Position numbers and translations under genes: made by a program
Shown: in pieces, positions 41,998 through 51,212 of the stretch
Layout of the letters: every line of letters starts with the position of its first letter
Numbering within the stretch: position 1 is the stretch's first letter
Assembly: GCA_016713735.1 (NCBI GenBank)
Contig: JADJOP010000002.1
Location: 186,001-250,000 of the forward strand
From: Bryobacterales bacterium
Lineage (GTDB): Bacteria > Acidobacteriota > Terriglobia > Bryobacterales > Bryobacteraceae
Direction of reading: 5' to 3'
Length of the DNA stretch: 64,000 nt
Notes under the pieces: generated by a model
Database searches by the model: none
Told to the model about the DNA's origin: nothing
What the model saw: only the letters and a program-made list of their open reading frames with translations

Positions 41998-43185
41998 ATG
42001 CTGACCCGCCGATCGTTGTTCGCCTTGCCGCTGCTGGCCGCGGCGCAGACGCCGAAGAACCCGGGGCGCATCCGGGTGACGGATGTGAAGGTGGTTCCGC
42101 TCAAACTGGTGAAGGACCTCGGCGCCGTGGAGCCGGCGTGGAGTCCGGGGTCGCGGATGGCGATCCGCATCGGCGGCGGCTCGTTTGTGGAGATCCACAC
42201 GAGCGAGGGAATCACGGGGATTGGTCCGGGGATGGACCCGGCGCTTTTGCCGGCGGTGAAGGCGCAACTGGTGGGTAAGGACCCGTTTGACACCGAGCAG
42301 CACATGGCGCGGCTACGCTACTACGCGGCGGGGACGAGCTATCGCGGGGCGGCGTGCGTGGATGTCGCGCTGTGGGACGTGATCGGCAAAGCCTGCGGGC
42401 AACCGCTCTACAAATTGTGGGGCGGGGCCAAGGAGAAGGTGCCGGCCTACGCGAGCATGATCAAGCTGGGGACGCCGGAGGAGCGCGCGGCGCTGGCTGA
42501 GAGGCTGGCGGCGGAGGGTTGGAAGGCGATTAAGCTGCGGCTGCATCATGAGACGATGCGCGAGGATCTGCGCACGGTGGAACTGGTGCGCAAGGCGGTG
42601 GGCGGGCGGATGGTGGTGATGACCGACGCCAACCAGGCGCAGTCGAGCGGGAACTGGCAGCCGGGCGTGTTGTGGGATTACAAGCGGGCGCTGGAGACGG
42701 CGCGCGAGCTGCACCGGATGGAGGTGTACTGGCTGGAAGAGCCGCTGCCGCGGTTTGCCTGGGACCAGTTGTCGGAGTTGAACCGGAATGTGGATGTGCC
42801 GCTGGCTGGAGGCGAGAACAACCGGCTTGCGCACGAGTTTCTGGAGATGTGCAAGCGCGATGTCTACGACATTCTGCAGCCGGAGGGGATGGTGATGGAA
42901 GGGTTGACGGCGCTGCGCAAGATCGGCGCGCTGGCGGAGTTCTACGGCAAGAAGATTGTGCCGCATCATGGGGGCGGCGACATTGGGACGGTGGCGCATC
43001 TGCATTTGGTTGCCGCGTGGACGCATGCGCCGTATTTCGAGATTCTGCACGATCCGCCGGTGGCCGATTATCATCACCGGTTCTCGATCATGAAGAACCC
43101 GCCGCTGGTGGATGGCGACGGGATGATCGCGCCGCCGCAAGGGCCGGGGCTGGGGGTGGAGATCGATCCGGCGCTGCGGGCGTGA
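41998..43185 (+). CDS. Enolase-superfamily dehydratase/racemase, exported
   Basis: 395 residues from ATG 41998 with GAGGAG seven bases upstream. A leader with twin arginines (MLTRRSLFALPLLAAAQ) is followed by the complete superfamily set: capping domain (EITSEGITGIGPG-like THTSEGITGIGPG region), CVDVALWDVIGKACGQPLY, KAIKLRLHHE, metal ligands in VVMTDANQ, WLEEPLP and LAGGENN, and KIVPHHGGG at the end of the barrel. It would act on acid sugars as a dehydratase or epimerase. It is a paralogue of the frameshifted gene at 10634, with the same kind of leader. Confidence 0.85.
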   Translation: MLTRRSLFALPLLAAAQTPKNPGRIRVTDVKVVPLKLVKDLGAVEPAWSPGSRMAIRIGGGSFVEIHTSEGITGIGPGMDPALLPAVKAQLVGKDPFDTEQHMARLRYYAAGTSYRGAACVDVALWDVIGKACGQPLYKLWGGAKEKVPAYASMIKLGTPEERAALAERLAAEGWKAIKLRLHHETMREDLRTVELVRKAVGGRMVVMTDANQAQSSGNWQPGVLWDYKRALETARELHRMEVYWLEEPLPRFAWDQLSELNRNVDVPLAGGENNRLAHEFLEMCKRDVYDILQPEGMVMEGLTALRKIGALAEFYGKKIVPHHGGGDIGTVAHLHLVAAWTHAPYFEILHDPPVADYHHRFSIMKNPPLVDGDGMIAPPQGPGLGVEIDPALRA

Positions 43186-43207
43186 AGGGGCGCGCGCCGC
43201 CGGCCGG

Positions 43208-45868
43208 TTACTGCTCAGCCTCGATTTCGAACCAGGGCGAGAGCGGTTGTCCTTCGGCCTGGAGCGCGATGACGAAGCCGGCTTCGGTTTTCTCAATTGC
43301 GATGGGAGCCAGGCGCTGGCCCGCGCCATCGAGGGGCCAGACGGTGAGTGAGCGGGCGTCGGAGCGGAGCGTGAGCGTGGCTTCGATACGTTCCATCCAG
43401 ATGGGCTGTGCGCCGGAACTGCGGCTGGCCGAGGGGCGCGTGGAGTTGGGCTCCTGTTCGAGGGTGAACCAATCGGTGATGCCGGGGTAGTTCACGAGGC
43501 CCTGCGGACGGGCGGGGTCGGAGCCTGCCTGCGTGCGCAGGGCCTGGCCGGGGTGAGAGAGCAGCAGGCGGCGGGAGCGGGCGATGGGTTCACCATCGAG
43601 CGAGGTGAGCAGCGTGGAGGCAAAGCCTCGCGCGGATTCGGCGAGTTGGAGCGTGATGGGTCCGGCTTCGACCAAGTCCGTGCCGAGGAAGCCGAAGATG
43701 CCGGCGGACTGCGGGGCCTGGATCAGAAAGCGGCGCTGATCGGGGTGGTAGCTGAGCTGTTCGGTGTCGGTGACGAGCGGGAAGTCATCGTGCCTGGTGG
43801 CGGCTTCGGGGAGGGGGCCGTCGAGGTCGGTACGGAACTGCACGCGGCGCTGGAAGGCGGCGAGGGGATCGTAGCCGTGACGTTCGGCGAGGAAGGCCGA
43901 GACGTTGCCGTTGCGGCGTTCGCGGGTGGCCTCGATGCGGCGCGATTCGGGCATGGGGAGGTCGAGCGGTTCGCGGCCGGGTTCGATGACGCCGCCGCGG
44001 AAGAGCAGGGCGGATTGACCAGTGCCGGGAAGCTGGGCGTGATCGACGTTGAGGTTGAAGCCCGAGGGAACAACGGTGTCCCAGTTACGGCCGTGCTCGT
44101 AGGCGAAGTGCATGATGGAGTCCCAATCCTGGAACGCGCCGAAGGCGGAGAGGGTGGGGACGATTTCGCCGCGCTGGCTGTTGGGGAAGGCCTGGTTGAA
44201 TTCGCTCACGGTGTAGGGCTGGCCGGCGGCGCGCTTGGTGGCGACGTTGAGGAAGGTGGCCAGGCCCGAGCCAACAGAGGAGGAGTTGCGGATGCGCCAG
44301 TCGCGGTCGTCCCAGGCGGTGTTGGGGAAGTTGGGGTGGTCGATGTAGAAGTGCTCGTCGTTGTAGTCGAGGTCGCGCTGGGCGTCCATGAGGAGGAGGC
44401 CGCCGAAGCCCATCTGTGTGCCGGCGACGGGGACGAGGCTGCCGGCGGTCTCGCGGACGGCCTCGAGCATGGCCTGGTGATAGGAGCGGTCGCGGGCGAT
44501 GAGGAAGGCGAGGAAGTCGTCGGTGCGGGCTTGCGTGACGCCATCGCCCGGGAAGACGAGGGCGATGTTGGCGGCTTCCAACGATTCGGTATCAGCGAGG
44601 CCACGGCGGCCGATGCGGTAGAGGCTGGCGTTGCGGACGTGGATCGGGGCGGTGAGGCGCTCCACCGAGAGGCCCATGCGGCCAATGCCGTCCATGTCGA
44701 GACTGGCCGTGAAGGGCATAACGTAGTGCTGCCACTTGTTGGTGACGGCGACGGTGCGGGAGGTGGTTTGGCGCCAGGGACTGACGTCCTGCTTCACATC
44801 CCAGTTGACGTTGTTTGAGACACCGTCGGGGAGGTCGGCGCGCATTTCGACAGAGACGAGATAGGGCTGGCCGGATTCGACCGAGAAACCGACCTGCTTG
44901 AGAATGACGGGCGCGGGGCCGGATTCGACGGTGACCGTGGCGATGCCGTCCTGTACTTCCAGGCGGGCGCGGGAGGGGGAGTGGACCTCGAGCGGACGCC
45001 ACTGGCCGGTGAGCTGTTCGCCGCCGTCCGGTGAGGAGCCGCCGGACCAGGCTTCGCGGAGCCTGGCGGTTTCCGAGTACTTGCCCGAGAGGAATTCGTT
45101 CCACTGGCGCGTGGCGTCTGTGCGGTAGTCGCCGAGGAGGTTGGATTGGAGCTGCCCGGTTTGCCAGCCGTAGAGGAGCGAGGTTTCGTTGTTGGTCTCG
45201 ACCATGGCGAGGACGGGGTCGTCGAGGAGTTGGAGGTGTTGGATGAGCTCGCGGGAGAAGCGCGCCTGGAGTTCAACCAGGCGCGGGTGGAGGATGTGGA
45301 GCGGTTTCGATTGCGTGGGAAAGGCCGTGGCGCCGGGCCAGATGGGGATCTCGTCGATACCGGGGCGGAAGGTGTAGGCGACGTGGAGGTTGAGGTTGAC
45401 GTAGATGCCTTCGGCCTTGAGGGCGGCCAGGAAGACGCGCAGCCGGGCCAGGGCGACGGGGTTGAATGTGGGGTACGCGCCGGTGGAGAGCAGGACGCTG
45501 CGGGCGTTGTCGGGGTTGGAGTCCGGCGAGGAGTCCATGTGGTGAAGGCGGACGAGGTTGATGCCCAGCTTGCGCAGGCGGCGGGCGATGCGGGGGGCGT
45601 CGCTCTCTTCGGGGAAATTGCCGCTAAAGGCGAGGTTGGCGCCGAAGAAACGGACGCGAGTGTCATCCTCGGTGCCGGGGGTGAGGTCGGGACCGACGGC
45701 GTAGAAGTGACCGTCGCGGGCGGCGATGCGGTCCTTGGCTTCGAGGGGTTGGTTGAGGTGGCTGAAGTCGGGCGCGCCGGAGAGGGCGTCCTGGTCGACG
45801 TGGAAGGGGAAGTACTGCTGGGCTTGGGCCGCGAGGCAGGCGGCAAAGAGGAGGAGAGCGCCTTTCAT
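43208..45868 (-). CDS. Secreted glycoside hydrolase (clan A, GH5-like) with carbohydrate-binding region
   Basis: 886 residues from ATG 45868, which provides the signal peptide MKGALLLFAACLAAQAQQ and has GGAAG upstream; the open frame to 45964 adds no plausible sequence. The N-terminal barrel contains VRFFGANLAFSGNFP, LRKLGINLVRLHHMDSSPDS, AEGIYVNLNLHVAY, AMVETNNETSLLYGW (acid/base Glu) and YTVSEFNQAFPN (probable nucleophile). A beta-sandwich insertion of about 160 residues (VTVESGPAPVILKQVGFSVE and following) resembles a carbohydrate-binding module, and the C-terminus is a further beta domain. Substrate undetermined. Confidence 0.78.
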   Translation of the reverse strand: MKGALLLFAACLAAQAQQYFPFHVDQDALSGAPDFSHLNQPLEAKDRIAARDGHFYAVGPDLTPGTEDDTRVRFFGANLAFSGNFPEESDAPRIARRLRKLGINLVRLHHMDSSPDSNPDNARSVLLSTGAYPTFNPVALARLRVFLAALKAEGIYVNLNLHVAYTFRPGIDEIPIWPGATAFPTQSKPLHILHPRLVELQARFSRELIQHLQLLDDPVLAMVETNNETSLLYGWQTGQLQSNLLGDYRTDATRQWNEFLSGKYSETARLREAWSGGSSPDGGEQLTGQWRPLEVHSPSRARLEVQDGIATVTVESGPAPVILKQVGFSVESGQPYLVSVEMRADLPDGVSNNVNWDVKQDVSPWRQTTSRTVAVTNKWQHYVMPFTASLDMDGIGRMGLSVERLTAPIHVRNASLYRIGRRGLADTESLEAANIALVFPGDGVTQARTDDFLAFLIARDRSYHQAMLEAVRETAGSLVPVAGTQMGFGGLLLMDAQRDLDYNDEHFYIDHPNFPNTAWDDRDWRIRNSSSVGSGLATFLNVATKRAAGQPYTVSEFNQAFPNSQRGEIVPTLSAFGAFQDWDSIMHFAYEHGRNWDTVVPSGFNLNVDHAQLPGTGQSALLFRGGVIEPGREPLDLPMPESRRIEATRERRNGNVSAFLAERHGYDPLAAFQRRVQFRTDLDGPLPEAATRHDDFPLVTDTEQLSYHPDQRRFLIQAPQSAGIFGFLGTDLVEAGPITLQLAESARGFASTLLTSLDGEPIARSRRLLLSHPGQALRTQAGSDPARPQGLVNYPGITDWFTLEQEPNSTRPSASRSSGAQPIWMERIEATLTLRSDARSLTVWPLDGAGQRLAPIAIEKTEAGFVIALQAEGQPLSPWFEIEAEQ

Positions 45869-45998
45869 GACGCTTCCAGAGTTGCACGCGGGGCGCCAAA
45901 GAGGAAAGGGCAGGCCGCTGACGGAAACGGCCCGGAGGGCTTCCCCTGCCCTGGCGGAAGGCAAGTGGGAGGCGGCCCCGGGCCGTCTGTGGGTGTGG

Positions 45999-47582
45999 CT
46001 ACGCTTTGACCGGGTGGAAGTCCCAACCCTTGCGGAACATGGGCTTCAGCAGTTTGTTCGCTTCGGCGTTGTTGGTGATGCGCATCTTGTCGGGGTCGTA
46101 CTCAAGCTTGCCCTCATGACGCAGGGCGAGGACGCCCAGCAGCATCCATTCGACGAACGGCGCGGCGACGTCGAAGTTCGAGCAGGCCGGGTCGCCGCCC
46201 TTGCAGGCGCGGATGAAATCGCGCATGTGGCCGGGCGAGCGGGTGAGCAGCGGGGGCGGCATCTTGTAGTCCTTCATCTTCTCAACCGGGAGCAGGCGGG
46301 TGACTTCGCCATAGGTGCCGGTGGTGAGAATGCCCTTGTCGCCCAGGAAGACGCTGCCGTCGGGCGTGGGGAAGCGGAGTTCAGCGCCGGGAGCGCGGAG
46401 GGTCTGGAACTGTTCCCAGTTGAAGACGCGGCCAGGGGAGTTGAATTCGTAGTCGAAGGGGCCAGTGGCAGGAGCTGCGCCGGGGCCGCCCGGACCACGC
46501 CGTCCGCCTTGCCCACGGCCGCGCGGACCACCAGGGCCGGCGGCGGACATGAGCGAGGGTGGGTCGCCGACCCACTCGCCCGCCGGTACGCCGGGGACGG
46601 TGGGCGACTTCTTCAGGCCGTCATACCAGAAGACCTTGAGGGCCGGCATGTCCTGGTAGGCGGCGAAGTCGAAGCGGATCACCGATTCCTTGGGGAACAT
46701 GAAGGGGCTGACGCCTTCCTTCTTAATGCACTCGACGCCGACGACCTTGCGCTTGGAAAGATGCAGGGCCATGTTCGGGGCGCCGAGGATGTGGCAGGCC
46801 ATGTCGCCCAGGGCGCCGGTGCCGAAATCATAAAAGCCGCGCCAGTTGAAGGGCTGATAGAAGAAGCCGCCCCAGCGGTCGGGTTCGGTGCGGCCGCCGC
46901 CGGTGTAGGGACGCTTGTCGGCGTTGCCGAGCCAGAGGTCCCAATCGAGGGTGGAGGGGACGGGCTCTTCCTTGGGAATTTCGGTGAGGCCCTGGGCCCA
47001 CAGCGGGCGGTCGCTCCAGGCGTGGACTTCGGTGACGCTGCCGATGTCGCCGTTCCAGATGATCTCGGCGCACTGGCGGGTGCCTTCGTTCGAGTAGCCC
47101 TGGTTGCCCATCTGCGAGGCAACGCCGTATTTGGCGGCGGCGGCGCGGAGTTGGCGGGCTTCCCAGATGGTGCGGACCAGCGGCTTCTGGACGTAGACGC
47201 TCTTGCCGCGCTCCATTGACCACATGGCGGCCATGCCGTGCATATGGTCGGGGGTGGCGACGATGACGGCGTCGATGTTCTTGCCGTCCTTATCGAGCAT
47301 CTGGCGGAAGTCCTTGTAACGGGCGGCCTTGGGGTAGCGCTCGTAGGTGGGGGCGGCGCGGCGGTCGTCAACATCGCAGAGGGCGACGACATTCTCGGTG
47401 GGTGCGGCGGCGCCAAGATTGGACGCGCCCTGCCCGCCGGCGCCGATGGCGGCGAAATTCAGTTTTTCATTCGGCGACTTGTAGCCGGCCATGCGGAGCG
47501 AAGCCGCGCTGCCAAAGCCTGCTGAGGGGACGGCGCCGGCAAGCAGACTGCCGTAGAAGAAATACCGCCTCGATAAACCCAT
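45999..47582 (-). CDS. Gfo/Idh/MocA family oxidoreductase, Tat-exported
   Basis: 527 residues. Leader LSRRYFFYGSLLAGAVP has the twin-arginine pattern. The Rossmann domain reads LNFAAIGAGGQGASN and VVALCDVDD; EKP-like VYVQKPLVRT is the conserved catalytic-lysine segment, followed by SQMGNQGYSNEG, DWDLWLGN and YDFGTGALGDMACH. A Gly/Arg/Pro-rich low-complexity loop (about residues 345-372, GGPRGRGQGGRRGPGGPG) is inserted in the C-terminal domain. Exported relatives act on glycosides or sugar acids with tightly bound NAD(P). It sits beside the large secreted glycoside hydrolase, on the same strand. Confidence 0.87.
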   Translation of the reverse strand: MGLSRRYFFYGSLLAGAVPSAGFGSAASLRMAGYKSPNEKLNFAAIGAGGQGASNLGAAAPTENVVALCDVDDRRAAPTYERYPKAARYKDFRQMLDKDGKNIDAVIVATPDHMHGMAAMWSMERGKSVYVQKPLVRTIWEARQLRAAAAKYGVASQMGNQGYSNEGTRQCAEIIWNGDIGSVTEVHAWSDRPLWAQGLTEIPKEEPVPSTLDWDLWLGNADKRPYTGGGRTEPDRWGGFFYQPFNWRGFYDFGTGALGDMACHILGAPNMALHLSKRKVVGVECIKKEGVSPFMFPKESVIRFDFAAYQDMPALKVFWYDGLKKSPTVPGVPAGEWVGDPPSLMSAAGPGGPRGRGQGGRRGPGGPGAAPATGPFDYEFNSPGRVFNWEQFQTLRAPGAELRFPTPDGSVFLGDKGILTTGTYGEVTRLLPVEKMKDYKMPPPLLTRSPGHMRDFIRACKGGDPACSNFDVAAPFVEWMLLGVLALRHEGKLEYDPDKMRITNNAEANKLLKPMFRKGWDFHPVKA

Positions 47583-47709
47583 TCAGTTACCTCCTCGGAT
47601 GTAGAGATCCGCGTGTCTGGTCCGCGGAGCACTTCACGCGAAGTAAAGCAGGGGCGAGGCGATCCGTGGCCATTGTCATGATACCGGATGCGGCGGGGAA
47701 GGGAAACGG

Positions 47710-48249
47710 TTACAGTCCGCGGCGGTGGCGCATTTCGGCGGCGATGGCGGCGAGTTCGGCGGGGGAGAGGAGGGCGCGGCTAACGGCGGCAAGTTGGGAA
47801 TCCTCGACGGCGATGTGGCGGCGGTAGAGGGCGCAGAAGCGGGCGGTGAGGTCGTGCAGTTCGCGGGTGAGGTCGGGGGCGGGCGCGGCGGAGGAGGCGA
47901 GCTGATCGACGATGAGGCGGAGGCTGGAGTCGAGGTGGTGGGCGAGTTGGTGGTCGGATTCGAGCGAGGCGAGGAGGGATTCCTGCTCGACGGTCAGTTT
48001 GCCTCGGAGGCGGGGGAAGAGGCTGTCCTCTTCGTCCCGGGTGTGGAGGACGCCGTTGGAGTCGAGGAAGGCGAAGGCGTTGCGGATGGCTTGCAGGGCT
48101 TCGCCGCGTTGAGTGTCGAGCGCGGCGGCGGCGCGTTCGAGTGTCTCCAGCCGTTGTTCGATGCGGCGGTGGCAGGCGGCGAGGTGTTCGATCGGCTGAT
48201 CGAGGGTGGCCGAAGCCGCGGTTTGCCCAGCGGAGAGGATGGAGATCAT
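47710..48249 (-). CDS. Hemerythrin-domain protein
   Basis: 179 residues from ATG 48249 (MISILSAGQ). Four-helix hemerythrin-like pattern with metal ligands in order: HLAACHRRIEQRL, LHTRDEEDSLFP (His-x-x-x-Glu), DHQLAHHL and LYRRHIAVEDSQL (His-x-x-x-Glu). Such domains bind a diiron centre and sense or store O2, NO or iron. Located 44 bp downstream of the amidotransferase gene, so it may be the last gene of the amine-catabolic operon; a link to oxygen is speculative. Confidence 0.78.
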   Translation of the reverse strand: MISILSAGQTAASATLDQPIEHLAACHRRIEQRLETLERAAAALDTQRGEALQAIRNAFAFLDSNGVLHTRDEEDSLFPRLRGKLTVEQESLLASLESDHQLAHHLDSSLRLIVDQLASSAAPAPDLTRELHDLTARFCALYRRHIAVEDSQLAAVSRALLSPAELAAIAAEMRHRRGL

Positions 48250-48293
48250 ACAAAGAGGGTAGCGCCGGCGGAGGCGGGCGGGTATGACTGCGG

Positions 48294-48986
48294 TCACACA
48301 GCGCCGTGAAGCCGGAACCAGGCGCGGGCCCAGGCGGCGAACTCGGCGGAGTGGCGGGGTTGATCGAGCGAGGCGAGGGCCTTGGCAGAGAGCTCCGGGC
48401 CGAGGCTCGGGATGCGCTGTTCAATCAGAGCGCGGGAGTAGGGCGGCTGCCATTCGGGATGGCCCTGGACGCCGAGCATGGCGCGGCAGCGGTAGATGGC
48501 GACGGGGCAGTGGTCGCTGGAGGCAAGGACGACGGCGCCGGGGGGAAGCACCTCTACCTGGTCCTGGCAGCTCATGAGCAACGAGACGGTTTCGAGCGGC
48601 GGCTGCATCCAGGGCTCGGGCGTGTGGACGCGGAAGTGGTGGACGCCGACGCCCCAGCCGCGCGGGCACTTGGCCGTGCGGCCGCCGAGAGCATGGGCCA
48701 TCATCTGGTGGCCGAAGCAGACGCCGAACAAAGGCACGCCGGCGGCGTCGATGGAACGGACGAGTTGCTTGAACTGGTGGATCCAGGGCACGTCGTCGTA
48801 GACCGAGTAGTGCGAGCCGGTGACGACCCAGGCGTCGCACTCGCGCGGTTCAGGGAAGTCGCCGGCCGTGAGGTCATAGACGCGCCAGTGGCCGGGGAGC
48901 AGGTCGGCGAACATGTCGTTGTAGTCGCCTGCGAGGTGGCGGTTGTGGTCATCCACGTGGTCGCACTGGAGGAGTCCGTAGGTCAT
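48294..48986 (-). CDS. Class I glutamine amidotransferase-like protein, possible gamma-glutamyl hydrolase
   Basis: 230 residues from ATG 48986, five bases after the aldehyde dehydrogenase stop. The triad is intact: nucleophile Cys in LFGVCFGHQ, and His/Glu in VQGHPEW. There is no synthetase domain, so it is a stand-alone amidohydrolase of the type that includes PuuD-like gamma-glutamyl hydrolases. In this operon it would release glutamate from a gamma-glutamylated product at the last step. Alternative: a generic GMP-synthase-like amidotransferase of unknown target. Confidence 0.8.
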   Translation of the reverse strand: MTYGLLQCDHVDDHNRHLAGDYNDMFADLLPGHWRVYDLTAGDFPEPRECDAWVVTGSHYSVYDDVPWIHQFKQLVRSIDAAGVPLFGVCFGHQMMAHALGGRTAKCPRGWGVGVHHFRVHTPEPWMQPPLETVSLLMSCQDQVEVLPPGAVVLASSDHCPVAIYRCRAMLGVQGHPEWQPPYSRALIEQRIPSLGPELSAKALASLDQPRHSAEFAAWARAWFRLHGAV

Positions 48987-48993
48987 GGTTGCG

Positions 48994-50388
48994 TTACGCG
49001 GTGACAGTGCGGAGGTGGAACGATTTGGGGCGCGTGAGCTGTTCAAAGCCGAGGACGCTGAGGGCGCAGCCGCGGCCGGAGTCCTTGACGCCGGTCCAGG
49101 CGAGGGCTGGGTCGAGGTAGTCGCAGCGGTTCATGAACCAGGTGCCGGTGTCGATCTGGTCGCCGATGCGGAGGGCGGCGTCGGGGTCGGAGGTCCAGAT
49201 GGCGGCGGTGAGGCCGTAGCGGGAGTCGTTCATGAGGGCGATGGCCTCCTCGTCGGAGGCGACGGGCATGATGGGGGCGAGGGGGCCGAAGGTCTCTTCG
49301 GTCATGATTCGCATGGAGTGATTGACGCCGGTGAGGATTTGCGGGGCGAGGTAGGGTGTGCCCGGCTTGTCGCCGGGGAAGGAGGCCGCGTCGATGTGGG
49401 CGGTGGCGCCTTGAGCGACCGCTTCGGCAATCTGCGCGCGGACGAATTCAGCGGCCGAGGTGCGGACCATGGGGCCGAGCGTGGTGGCGCCTTCGAGCGG
49501 ATTGCCCAGCAGGTAGGTGCGCGTGAGGGCGGCGGCGCGTTCGACGAACTCATCGTAGACCGCGCGGTGGACATAGATGCGCTCAATGCCGCAGCAGGAC
49601 TGGCCGGAGTTGAACATGGCGCCGTCGACGAGGTTTTCGATGGCGTGGGCGAGGTCGGCGTCGGCGCGGACGTAGGCGGGGTCCTTGCCGCCGAGTTCGA
49701 GCCCGGTGGCGATGAAGCGGCGGCTGGCGGCGGCTTGGACGGCGCGGCCGCCTTCCACCGAACCCGTGAAGGCGACGAAGGCGATGCGCTCATCGCCAAT
49801 CACGTGTTCGACGTCGGCGTGGGTGAGGTGGAGGATCTGGAAGACGCCTTCGGGCAGCCCGGCTTCCCGAAGGGCGTGAAGGAAGCGCTCGGCGCAGAGG
49901 GGCGTTTGAGCGGAGTGCTTCAGGATGACGCTGTTGCCGGCGAGCAGTGCCGGGACGACAGAATTCACAGCACAGAGGTAGGGGTAGTTCCACGGCGCGA
50001 TGGTGAAGACGACGCCGACGGGCTCATGGCGGATGAAGCGGGTGAAGCCTGCGGCGGGGGCGATGGCGACATCGGCGAGAGCCTGGGGCGCGGCGGCGAT
50101 CATGAAGCGGGCGCGTTCGGCAAAGCCGCGGCGGATTTCGTTCCCGGCATAGCGAATGGGCCTGCCCATCTGCCAGGCGATCTCTTCGCCGATCGAGTCG
50201 GCGTGCGACTCCATGACCGCAACAAACTTGGTGAGGATGGCCTGGCGTTCGGCGAGTGGTGTGGCGCGCCAGGAGCGCTGCGCTTCGACGGCGCGGGCGA
50301 GGGTGGAGTCGATGAGCGCGGGCGAGGCGAGTTCGCGTTCGACCAGCGTGCGGCCATCGACGGGAGAAATGGTCTTCTGGATGGGCAT
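48994..50388 (-). CDS. Aldehyde dehydrogenase family protein
   Basis: 464 residues from ATG 50388 (MPIQKTISPVDGRT), 10 bp after the SDR stop; the longer frame to 50484 overlaps the SDR gene and is not used. Conserved motifs: APWNYPYLCAVNSVVPALLA, FTGSVEGGRAV, LELGGKDPAYV with the general base Glu, NSGQSCCGIERIYVH with catalytic Cys, and EETFGPLAPI. It oxidises an aldehyde to the acid with NAD(P). In context the substrate may be a gamma-glutamylamino aldehyde. Confidence 0.9.
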   Translation of the reverse strand: MPIQKTISPVDGRTLVERELASPALIDSTLARAVEAQRSWRATPLAERQAILTKFVAVMESHADSIGEEIAWQMGRPIRYAGNEIRRGFAERARFMIAAAPQALADVAIAPAAGFTRFIRHEPVGVVFTIAPWNYPYLCAVNSVVPALLAGNSVILKHSAQTPLCAERFLHALREAGLPEGVFQILHLTHADVEHVIGDERIAFVAFTGSVEGGRAVQAAASRRFIATGLELGGKDPAYVRADADLAHAIENLVDGAMFNSGQSCCGIERIYVHRAVYDEFVERAAALTRTYLLGNPLEGATTLGPMVRTSAAEFVRAQIAEAVAQGATAHIDAASFPGDKPGTPYLAPQILTGVNHSMRIMTEETFGPLAPIMPVASDEEAIALMNDSRYGLTAAIWTSDPDAALRIGDQIDTGTWFMNRCDYLDPALAWTGVKDSGRGCALSVLGFEQLTRPKSFHLRTVTA

Positions 50389-50398
50389 GGCGCGCTCT

Positions 50399-51172
50399 CT
50401 AGAGGGGCGTGGTGTAGGCAGCGGTGATGCCGCCATCGACGAGGAATTCGGAGCCGGTGACGAAGGAGGACTCCGACGAAGCAAGATAGAGCGCGGCCTT
50501 GGCGATTTCAGCGGCTTCGCCGAAGCGGCCCATGGGGATGTGGACGAGGCGGCGCTGCTTCTTCTCTTCGGTGTTGAGGTATTTCATAAGCAGTTCGGTG
50601 CGCAGCGGTCCGGGGCAGAGGGCGTTGACGCGGATGTTCTGGCGGGCGTGGATGGCGGCGAGTTCGCGCGTCATGGAAAGCACGGCGCCTTTGCTGGCGG
50701 TGTAGGCAAGCTGCGGGGTGGCCGCGCCGAGGATGGCGACGAAGGAGGCGGTGTTGATGATGGAGCCGCCGCCGGCACGCTGCAACGCGGGGATGCCGTA
50801 TTTGCAGCCGAGGAAGACGCCCTTGACGTTGATGGCGAAGGTGAGGTCCCACACGGCTTCGGTGGTGGACATGGCGTCATCGTCGTCGGCGTGGGAGATG
50901 CCGGCGTTGTTAAAGAGGACGGTGAGCTTGCCGTAGGTCGTCTCGGCGGCGGCGACCATGGCTTCGCAATCGGCGGCCTTGGAAACGTCGGCCTTAATGG
51001 CGATGGCCTTGCCGCCGGCGGCGGTGATATCGGCGGCGACGGCTTCAACGGCGGGGAGGTTGACGTCGACGGCGACCACGGCCGCGCCTTCGGCGGCAAA
51101 GAGAAACGCGGACTCGCGGCCGATGCCGCTGCCCGCTCCGGTGATGAGAGCTACTTCGTTTTGAAGACGCAT
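50399..51172 (-). CDS. SDR family oxidoreductase
   Basis: 257 residues. TGAGSGIG (11-18), VAVDVN (acidic, NAD-type), NNAGISHADDDD, IINTASFVAILG, YTASKGA (Tyr-x-x-x-Lys) and a C-terminal GSEFLVDGG. It lies between the glutamine-synthetase-like and aldehyde-dehydrogenase genes in the same direction with small gaps (40 and 10 bp). In the proposed pathway it would oxidise a gamma-glutamylated alcohol to the aldehyde. Confidence 0.9.
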   Translation of the reverse strand: MRLQNEVALITGAGSGIGRESAFLFAAEGAAVVAVDVNLPAVEAVAADITAAGGKAIAIKADVSKAADCEAMVAAAETTYGKLTVLFNNAGISHADDDDAMSTTEAVWDLTFAINVKGVFLGCKYGIPALQRAGGGSIINTASFVAILGAATPQLAYTASKGAVLSMTRELAAIHARQNIRVNALCPGPLRTELLMKYLNTEEKKQRRLVHIPMGRFGEAAEIAKAALYLASSESSFVTGSEFLVDGGITAAYTTPL

Positions 51173-51212
51173 GATGAGGTCCTTGGGGATGGTTGGGAAT
51201 AATGGCTAGAAC

